Shown: piece by piece, positions 58,628 to 64,000 of the stretch
Layout: every line of letters starts with the position of its first letter
How positions within the stretch are numbered: the stretch's first letter is position 1
NCBI RefSeq assembly: GCF_001421415.1
Contig: NZ_LMKH01000001.1
Span: forward strand, 310,001 to 374,000
Source: Sphingomonas sp. Leaf208
GTDB taxonomy: Bacteria > Pseudomonadota > Alphaproteobacteria > Sphingomonadales > Sphingomonadaceae
DNA: 64,000 nt
Direction of reading: 5' to 3'
The notes under the pieces: generated by a model
What the model saw: the letters and a program-made list of their open reading frames with translations, nothing else
What the model was told of the DNA's origin: nothing
Database searches by the model: none
Translations under genes and position numbers: made by a program

Positions 58628-58989
58628 CCGATCTGTCCCCCCTCGACCGCGTTCGCGCGGCGGCTTTGGCGCTGCCGGAGACCGAGGAGAAGGTGTCACA
58701 CGGTCAGCCGACGTTCTTCGTGGCCGACAGGCAGTTCGCGCAGTTCCGGGCGGATCATCACGGCGATGGATTGACCATGGTGTGCGTGAAGACCAGCGGC
58801 ACCGATGAACAGACGACGCTGATCGAGGCTAACCCGGCAATGTATTCGCGGCCAGCGTATCTTGGCGCGACTGGTTGGGTCGGGATGAATGTCGCCGGCG
58901 ATCCGGACTGGGCGCTGGTCGAGGACCGCATTGCGCGGAGTTGGGAACTGGCGGCGCCTGCCCGCTTGCTGGAAGCTGGCGGACGATGA
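58624..58989 (+). CDS. MmcQ/YjbR family protein
   Basis: This 121-residue protein has ALALPETEEKVSHGQPTFFV, ADRQFAQFRADHHGDGLTMV and a closing DWALVEDRIARSWELAAPAR, the CyaY-like fold of the YjbR/MmcQ family, often described as DNA-binding. Its function is unproven. It overlaps purN and the following gene by four bases each. Confidence 0.85.
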   Translation: MTDLSPLDRVRAAALALPETEEKVSHGQPTFFVADRQFAQFRADHHGDGLTMVCVKTSGTDEQTTLIEANPAMYSRPAYLGATGWVGMNVAGDPDWALVEDRIARSWELAAPARLLEAGGR

Positions 58990-59591
58990 GCACCGAGACT
59001 CCGACCGAACGCCGCGAGGCTGCGGCTACGCGGCGGCGTTGGGTGACGCTAGCCGAGGTCGTGGCGGTCGCGGGCGTGCTGATCGCGGCGCTGACGCTGT
59101 GGACCAACTGGTCGGATCACCGTGCGAACGAGGCCGACAAGATCGCCGTGCAGTCGAGTGCGGCGCGCGAGCGGACGAAGATCGATCTGTCGGCGATCGT
59201 GCAGGATGGCGGCAACACGCTGTTGCTGAAGGATGCGCGGCATGACCTTCAGGACGTGACGATCATCTTCCCCCGCGCGCTGGGCGTCTCGCCGCAGCGG
59301 CCACCGGCGGAACCGATTATTGATGGGGCGTGGTTTTCGGCACCGTTGCTGAAGCTTACCGACGGTGGCTCGGACGATCGTGCGGGGCGGTTGCCGGTGC
59401 TGGTCAGCGTGCAGTATTTCGATGGGGATACGACGCGGTCGGCTAGCGGGATCTACGATGTGATCTGGAAGACCGAGGGGCGGATGCTGCGCGGTCGCGC
59501 GCTTAAGCTTGAGGGCTTACGGGTTCGTCAGCGCGGTGGCGATCAGGCGAAGCTTGATGCGATCTGGGCGAAAGAGAAGCCGGCGGCGTAA
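58986..59591 (+). CDS. Single-pass membrane protein, hypothetical (201 aa)
   Basis: Starts MSTETPTERREAAATRRRWV, a basic N-terminus, followed by one helix (LAEVVAVAGVLIAALTLWTN, about residues 22-41). The remainder is soluble and beta-rich, with LLLKDARHDLQDVTIIFPRA and VLVSVQYFDGDTTRSASGIY. I recognise no family. It is the last gene of the purM run, linked by ATGA. The C-terminal domain is probably periplasmic. Confidence 0.72.
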   Translation: MSTETPTERREAAATRRRWVTLAEVVAVAGVLIAALTLWTNWSDHRANEADKIAVQSSAARERTKIDLSAIVQDGGNTLLLKDARHDLQDVTIIFPRALGVSPQRPPAEPIIDGAWFSAPLLKLTDGGSDDRAGRLPVLVSVQYFDGDTTRSASGIYDVIWKTEGRMLRGRALKLEGLRVRQRGGDQAKLDAIWAKEKPAA

Positions 59592-59616
59592 GCTGCACTG
59601 CCTGAAAAGTAAGCGT

Positions 59617-59669
59617 GTTCCCCCGCGAAGGCGGGGGCCCAGTCTGGGCTCCCGCCTTCGCGGGAGAAC
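59617..59669. repeat. Near-perfect palindromic repeat (26-bp arms)
   Basis: Arms 59617-59642 and 59644-59669 match with two mismatches around a single-base centre; the core is CCCGCGAAGGCGGG. It lies between converging genes and would fold into a long hairpin in either transcript, so it may be a bidirectional terminator. A related half-copy (TCCCCGCACGGAAGCGGGGG) occurs upstream of the sugar kinase near 12166-12185. Such REP-like units are common in sphingomonad genomes. Confidence 0.8.
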
Positions 59670-59693
59670 AAGGAGGTGTGGGCTCCGGCTTCC

Positions 59694-60212
59694 TCAGACC
59701 GCTCGCGCGTAGACCGGGTCGTTGTGGAGGGTGGCGCCGACCGTGAATTGGCGGGCGCCGATTACTTTGAAGCCCTGGCGTTCGTAGAAGGCTCGGGCGC
59801 GGGTGTTCTGGTCCCATACGCCTAGCAGGACGCGGGTTCGGCCTGCCGCCGTGGCGTCTTCAAGGGCGCGCGCCATCAGGGCGGCGCCTAGGCCTGTGCC
59901 TTGAGCTTGCTTCATTAGGTAGATGCGGCGGAGTTCGATGTCCGCGGGGCCGGGCTCGATCGGGAAGTCCGGCGCGGTCAGCACCGTGTAGCCGATCGGT
60001 GCGTGGCCGGGCTCGTATTCGGCGAGCGTCACGATCGTCGTCGGATCGGCCAGCCACGTCTCGAACGTGGCGATGCTGTTCTTCATCGTACAGTGGGCGA
60101 CGATGTCGACGCCTGACAGCACGGTCGCATAGGTATCGAGGAACGTGGCGGATGCGACGAGCGATAGCGCGGGCGCATCGCCCGGCCCGGCCCGTCGCAG
60201 CCGCCAAATCAT
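59694..60212 (-). CDS. GNAT family N-acetyltransferase
   Basis: This 172-residue protein starts [20 protein letters not shown]. It contains ELRRIYLMKQAQGTGLGAAL, the acetyl-CoA pyrophosphate loop QxxGxG, and ALEDATAAGRTRVLLGVWDQ followed by ARAFYERQGFKVIGARQFTV, the usual GNAT end. The substrate is unknown. Its ATG overlaps the ndk stop by one base, an apparently co-transcribed pair. Confidence 0.87.
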   Translation of the reverse strand: MIWRLRRAGPGDAPALSLVASATFLDTYATVLSGVDIVAHCTMKNSIATFETWLADPTTIVTLAEYEPGHAPIGYTVLTAPDFPIEPGPADIELRRIYLMKQAQGTGLGAALMARALEDATAAGRTRVLLGVWDQNTRARAFYERQGFKVIGARQFTVGATLHNDPVYARAV

Positions 60213-60634
60213 CAGCCGACGATTTCTTCGGGCTTGAAGAAGTACGCGATCTCGATCTCGGCGTTCTCGTCCGAATCCGAACCGTGGACCGAGTTGGCTT
60301 CGATCGACTCGGCGAGTTCCTTGCGGATCGTGCCGGCGTCGGCGTTGGCGGGGTTGGTGGCGCCCATGATGTCGCGGTTGCGCTGCATCGCGTTCTCGCC
60401 TTCGAGAACCTGGACGACGACCGGGCCGGAGATCATGAACGAGACGAGCTCGCCGAAGAACGGACGCTCCTTGTGGACCGCGTAGAAGCCTTCGGCCTGC
60501 TCGCGGGTCATCTGGATGCGCTTCGAGGCGACGACGCGCAGGCCGGCTTCCTCGAGCATCTTGGTGACCGCACCGGTCAGGTTGCGGCGGGTTGCGTCGG
60601 GCTTGATGATCGAAAAGGTACGGTTCGCGGCCAT
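60212..60634 (-). CDS. ndk: Nucleoside diphosphate kinase
   Basis: This 140-residue enzyme starts [20 protein letters not shown] and balances NTP pools by phosphate transfer through the active His in [40 protein letters not shown] and [18 protein letters not shown] are also canonical. An ATG three codons earlier is in frame; homologues favour the later one. It precedes the GNAT gene. Confidence 0.96.
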   Translation of the reverse strand: MAANRTFSIIKPDATRRNLTGAVTKMLEEAGLRVVASKRIQMTREQAEGFYAVHKERPFFGELVSFMISGPVVVQVLEGENAMQRNRDIMGATNPANADAGTIRKELAESIEANSVHGSDSDENAEIEIAYFFKPEEIVG

Positions 60635-60706
60635 GATGGTCACGGGCTCCTGTGTTGACGGTAATCGGATGCGCGGCGCTTAGGCGGGGCGCGGCGCTAA
60701 AGCAAC

Positions 60707-61153
60707 CTATGCGGCCTGTTCCCAGCGGCCGGAGTCGTTCTGTTTCCAGTAGCGGCGCTCGACGTCGTCGCGGTCGGCTAGTGCCTTCCAGGCGAGGCGC
60801 GCTTCCTGGATCGCTTCGTCGTCGAAGAGGTGGAAGCCGCGGTCAAAGGTTAGGATAAGGTCACGCCAACGTCCGTCTACCACCGCGACGTTGCGGGCGG
60901 CATTTGCCGGGGCGGTTTCTTGTATATCTTGAGCAATTAGAATGGGTTGGGCGGTGTCGTCGTTGCTGCCGGCCTGGGCGTGGGGGAGGAAGCTCTCGGG
61001 GGCGTAGGACCAGAGGAGGCGGTCGAGCGCGACGCGTTGTTCTTCGGGTTCGGCTACGATCAGGAGGCGGCCGCCGGTTGCGACTACGCGTTCGGCGATG
61101 CGTGGGAGGACGCGGTCGAGGGGGCTGGTTAGGTGGTAGAAATCGACCTGCAT
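60707..61153 (-). CDS. holC: DNA polymerase III chi subunit
   Basis: This 148-residue protein starts MQVDFYHLTSPLDRVLPRIA, followed by GGRLLIVAEPEEQRVALDRL, LLWSYAPESFLPHAQAG, QPILIAQDIQETAPANAARN and GFHLFDDEAIQEARLAWKAL. HolC links the clamp loader to single-stranded DNA-binding protein. It lies downstream of pepA on the same strand, a widely conserved neighbour, separated by a palindromic repeat. Confidence 0.9.
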   Translation of the reverse strand: MQVDFYHLTSPLDRVLPRIAERVVATGGRLLIVAEPEEQRVALDRLLWSYAPESFLPHAQAGSNDDTAQPILIAQDIQETAPANAARNVAVVDGRWRDLILTFDRGFHLFDDEAIQEARLAWKALADRDDVERRYWKQNDSGRWEQAA

Positions 61154-61160
61154 GCTTACT

Positions 61161-61258
61161 CCCCTTCCGCTTGCGGGAGGGGTCGGGGGAGGGCTTTGCC
61201 TCGCTCGACGCCGCTCGCGGTTGGCCCCTCCCCTAACCCCTCCCGCAAGCGGGAGGGG
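61161..61258. repeat. Long inverted repeat between pepA and holC
   Basis: Arms of about 33 bases (61161-61193 and 61225-61258) match closely, built from CCGCTTGCGGGAGGGG units; each arm also carries its own small palindrome around CGCTTGCGG or CCGCAAGCGG. The 31-base centre holds no gene. The element lies within the pepA-holC gap on the minus strand and may attenuate transcription or be a REP-type repeat. Confidence 0.78.
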
Positions 61259-61269
61259 AATTCATGGCC

Positions 61270-62745
61270 TCAGACCTCGAAGTTGTCCGCTACGAACTGG
61301 TCGAGCAGGCGGACGCCGTAGCCGGTTGCGCCCTTGTCGTGGTTGGTGCCCGGCTTGTCCGACCAGACCATGCCGGCGATGTCGAGATGCGCCCACTTCA
61401 CGCCCTCGTCGACGAAGCGCTTGATGAACTGCGCGGCGGTGATCGAGCCGGCGCCGCGCGGGCCGACGTTCTTCATGTCGGCGATCGGCGTGTCGATCAG
61501 CTTGTCGTAGGCGGGCGACAGCGGGAAGCGCCACAGCGTGTCGCCGGTCGTCTTGCCGGCCGCGATCAGCTGGTCGGCGAGCGCGTCGTCGTTGGCGAAG
61601 ATGCCGCCATTCTCGGTGCCGAGCGCGACGATCATCGCACCCGTGAGCGTGGCGAGATCGACGATCGTGGTCGGCTTGTGCGCCTGCTGTACCCAGGTGA
61701 CGCAATCGCAGAGCACGAGGCGACCCTCGGCGTCGGTGTTGAGCACTTCGATGGTCTGGCCCGACATCGAGGTGATGACGTCGCTCGGACGCAGCGCGGC
61801 GCCGTCGGGCATGTTCTCGACCAGGCCCATCACGCCGACGACGTTTGCCTTCGCCTTGCGGCTGGCCAGCGCCTTCATCGCGCCGGCGACGGCGCCTGCG
61901 CCGCCCATGTCCCACTTCATGTCTTCCATGCCCGCGCCGGGCTTGATCGAGATGCCGCCCGAATCGAACGTCACGCCCTTGCCGACGAACGCGAGCGTCG
62001 GCGCATCAGCCCCTGCCCCGTTCCACTTGAGCGCGAGAATGCGTGCTTCACGGCGTGAACCCTGGCTGACGCCGAGCAGCGAGCCCATGCCAAGCTCGGT
62101 CATCTGCGCCTCGTCGAGCACGGTGATCTCGAGCCCGAGACCCTCGACGTCCTTCGTCACCTTCTCTACGAAGCTCTCGGGATAGACGACGTTCGGCGGC
62201 GAGGTGACCAGCCAGCGCGTCAGGTCGAGACCGCCGGTGACGGCGGACGCTTCGGCCCAAGCCGCATCGGTGCCGTCGGGCGCGCCGGCGATGGTGATCT
62301 CGGTCAGCGTCGGCTTCGATTTCTCGGCGAGCTTGGTGCGGTACGTGTCGTAGCGCCATGCGCGCTGGGCGGCGGCAGCGGCGAAGTGTGCGGCGGCCTT
62401 GGCGGTCGGCGTAGTACCAGCCGAGAGGTCGGCGACGACCGAGGTTGCGCCGGAAGTCAGCAGGCGTGCGGTGATCGCACCGCCGGCCTTCTCCCAATCG
62501 GCAGTCTCGCCCGCGCCCACTCCGACGAGCAGCACTTGGCGAACCGCACCGTCGACGGGCACGAACAGCTCGACGACCGAACCTGCTTCGCCCGCAAAGC
62601 GTGTCGCAGTCGCTGCGCTGGTCGCCACCGCCTCGCCATCACCGCCGATCGCGCTCCACGTGATCTTCGCTAAGCCGTCCTTTGCAACGGGGACGGCGAG
62701 GATCGGGGCGTTGGCGGGAACGGTCGGGGCGAAGACGATCTGCAT
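61270..62745 (-). CDS. pepA: Leucyl aminopeptidase (M17)
   Basis: This 491-residue cytosolic enzyme starts MQIVFAPTVPANAPILAVPV. The two-metal active site is marked by LAFVGKGVTFDSGGISIKPG, GMEDMKWDMGGAGAVAGAMK and the M17 signature NTDAEGRLVLCDCVTW. It removes N-terminal residues from peptides. The start was set where the N-terminal macro-like domain begins. It diverges from lptD. Confidence 0.95.
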   Translation of the reverse strand: MQIVFAPTVPANAPILAVPVAKDGLAKITWSAIGGDGEAVATSAATATRFAGEAGSVVELFVPVDGAVRQVLLVGVGAGETADWEKAGGAITARLLTSGATSVVADLSAGTTPTAKAAAHFAAAAAQRAWRYDTYRTKLAEKSKPTLTEITIAGAPDGTDAAWAEASAVTGGLDLTRWLVTSPPNVVYPESFVEKVTKDVEGLGLEITVLDEAQMTELGMGSLLGVSQGSRREARILALKWNGAGADAPTLAFVGKGVTFDSGGISIKPGAGMEDMKWDMGGAGAVAGAMKALASRKAKANVVGVMGLVENMPDGAALRPSDVITSMSGQTIEVLNTDAEGRLVLCDCVTWVQQAHKPTTIVDLATLTGAMIVALGTENGGIFANDDALADQLIAAGKTTGDTLWRFPLSPAYDKLIDTPIADMKNVGPRGAGSITAAQFIKRFVDEGVKWAHLDIAGMVWSDKPGTNHDKGATGYGVRLLDQFVADNFEV

Positions 62746-62883
62746 GAAGAAACCTCGGGGAGCTTTTGAACGATAGGATGGGCTTGGCCCTAAGTTGATG
62801 CCGCGGGCTTGGCAAAGCAAGGTGGCGGCCTGTCATCTCACGGCGATTGCAGCGAAGCGCCGGTGATGCGATAGGCGGGCGCT

Positions 62884-64000
62884 ATGGCGGCAAACGGCTG
62901 CCCAGTGCCAAAGGGGTTGGTTCGGATCGTGTTGCGTATCGACCTTTTGACGGGTTGCGCCCTTTCGCTCGCGTTGGCGACCGGACTAGCGGCTGCTCCT
63001 GCCCAGGCCCAGGACTTCCAGAACCGCCCGGTCGCGCCTCCGGTGCAGGACCCGCCCGTCGCCAACGCGTCGACCGCAACGCCGGCCGAAGACCAGGTGC
63101 AGTTCAGCTCCACCGCGCTGGAATACAACACCAACACCGATATCGTCACCGCGACGGGCGAAGTCCGCATGTTCAGGCAAGGCAGCCGCCTGCGCGCCGA
63201 CAAGGTCGTCTGGAACCGCAAGACTGGCAAGGTCGTCGCGACCGGCAACATCGCGGTCACGAATCCCGAAGGCGACATCGCGTACGGGGACGAGATCAAC
63301 CTGACCGATTCGCTGAAGGACGGCGTGGTCGACAACATGCTCGTCGTGCTCGAACAGGGCGGACGGCTTGCGGCGAAGCAGGGCACGCGCGACGCCGACG
63401 GCACGGTCAATTTGAAGACCGCCGCCTACACGCCCTGCAGCGTCACCAACACCGCCGGGTGCCCCAAGGAACCGACGTGGAAGATCACCGCGGTCCGCGT
63501 CACCTATCGCCCCGAGCGCAAGCGCATCTTCTACAAGGGCGCGCGGCTGCACTTGTTCGGCTTGCCGAGTCTGCCGCTACCCGAGTTCTCGAACCCGGTC
63601 GGTGGCGGCAGCGACAGTGGCCTGCTGTCGCCGAATGGCGGGTATAGCCGCGTCAACGGCGTCGAAGTCAGCGTCCCCTATTACTGGAAGCTCGCCCCGA
63701 ACCAGGGGCTGGTCATCACGCCGCACATCTACAGCAGCGTGCTGCCGATGGCGCAGGTCGATTATTCCGCGCTCAATTCGAAGGGCGCGTTCAAGGTACG
63801 TGCCTACGCGACCGAAAGCCGGCGCAGCGACGACCTGACGACCGCCACCCCGACCGACACCAGCATGGCGTTCCGCGGCTATATCGACGGGATGGCGCGC
63901 TATCAGCTAACGCCGAACTGGACCGCGAGCGGGTCGCTCCGCCTGACGACCGACCGCACGTTCCTGCGCCGCTACGACATTTCGCGCGACGACCGGTTGC
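62884..64000 (+). CDS. lptD: LPS-assembly protein LptD, 3'-truncated by window edge
   Basis: The first 372 residues of the outer-membrane LPS translocon are present. A signal peptide (IDLLTGCALSLALATGLAAA) is followed by the OstA jelly-roll (VQFSSTALEYNTNTDIVTAT, GEVRMFRQGSRLRADKVVWN, KVVATGNIAVTNPEGDIAYG) and the beginning of the barrel with LPLPEFSNPVGGGSDSGLLS. The ATG at 62884 has AGGCGGG upstream, while a GTG at 62929 would give a shorter, more typical signal peptide. The frame runs off the window. It diverges from pepA. Confidence 0.93.
   Translation, partial: MAANGCPVPKGLVRIVLRIDLLTGCALSLALATGLAAAPAQAQDFQNRPVAPPVQDPPVANASTATPAEDQVQFSSTALEYNTNTDIVTATGEVRMFRQGSRLRADKVVWNRKTGKVVATGNIAVTNPEGDIAYGDEINLTDSLKDGVVDNMLVVLEQGGRLAAKQGTRDADGTVNLKTAAYTPCSVTNTAGCPKEPTWKITAVRVTYRPERKRIFYKGARLHLFGLPSLPLPEFSNPVGGGSDSGLLSPNGGYSRVNGVEVSVPYYWKLAPNQGLVITPHIYSSVLPMAQVDYSALNSKGAFKVRAYATESRRSDDLTTATPTDTSMAFRGYIDGMARYQLTPNWTASGSLRLTTDRTFLRRYDISRDDRL

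Noticed and set aside
47724..61258. CRISPR-like reading of the palindromic repeats
   Set aside because: The repeats are isolated single units without regular spacers, and no cas gene is present.

Overview
The window comes from a GC-rich alphaproteobacterium, most likely a sphingomonad (Sphingomonas or a close relative). Pointers are the tandem two-domain Hfq, the fused ispDF gene, the nifR3(dusB)-ntrB-ntrC-ntrY-ntrX cluster, two TonB-dependent receptor genes plus remnants of a third, and the palindromic intergenic repeats. Many gene pairs overlap as ATGA or GTGA, so operons are tightly packed. I saw no rRNA, tRNA, CRISPR array, insertion sequence or prophage.

Layout. 1-6.1 kb: 3' end of cobF, a small membrane ORF, a DUF1488 gene, an exported M3 peptidase, and a TonB-dependent receptor split by a frameshift. 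6.1-11.5 kb: a glutathione transferase, a siderophore-type receptor behind a Fur-like palindrome, an unknown gene, a stretch with three stacked hairpins, and a CPA1 antiporter. 11.6-13.6 kb: an apparently eroded carbohydrate locus, made of a broken GH43 C-terminal domain, an intact KDG-type sugar kinase and a TonB-receptor tail. 13.6-22.9 kb: astB, then a cell-wall and housekeeping run (mltB-type, rlpA, dacA-type, holB, metG, tatD, MBL hydrolase, retropepsin). 23-31 kb: an M1 aminopeptidase diverging from a three-gene operon (Pls/PosA-type single-module NRPS, phosphopantetheinyl transferase, GNAT). 31-41 kb: mazG, hflX, two-domain hfq, ntrX, ntrY, ntrC, ntrB, dusB. 41-45.5 kb: ispDF, a periplasmic protein, pncC, ratA, lipA, carbonic anhydrase. 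45.5-55 kb: ppk2, an APC permease, aspS, rnd, an I78 inhibitor-like lipoprotein, ppx, ppk1. 55-64 kb: hda, a DUF2066 protein, purM, purN, an MmcQ/YjbR protein, a membrane protein, GNAT, ndk, holC, pepA, and the start of lptD.

How the genes work together. The most unusual unit is the NRPS operon at 26.0-31.1 kb. One adenylation domain and one carrier domain are followed by three tandem membrane-pair plus beta-helix units, the architecture of poly-epsilon-lysine synthetase. The next gene encodes an enzyme able to prime the carrier, and the third an acetyltransferase; all three overlap by four bases. This predicts a homopolymeric, probably cationic, amino-acid product made at the membrane. The Ntr cluster (nitrogen and redox signalling) is collinear with hfq and hflX. 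Three polyphosphate enzymes lie within about 10 kb. The genes at 11.6-13.6 kb look like the residue of a sugar-uptake locus that has lost its hydrolase and its receptor.
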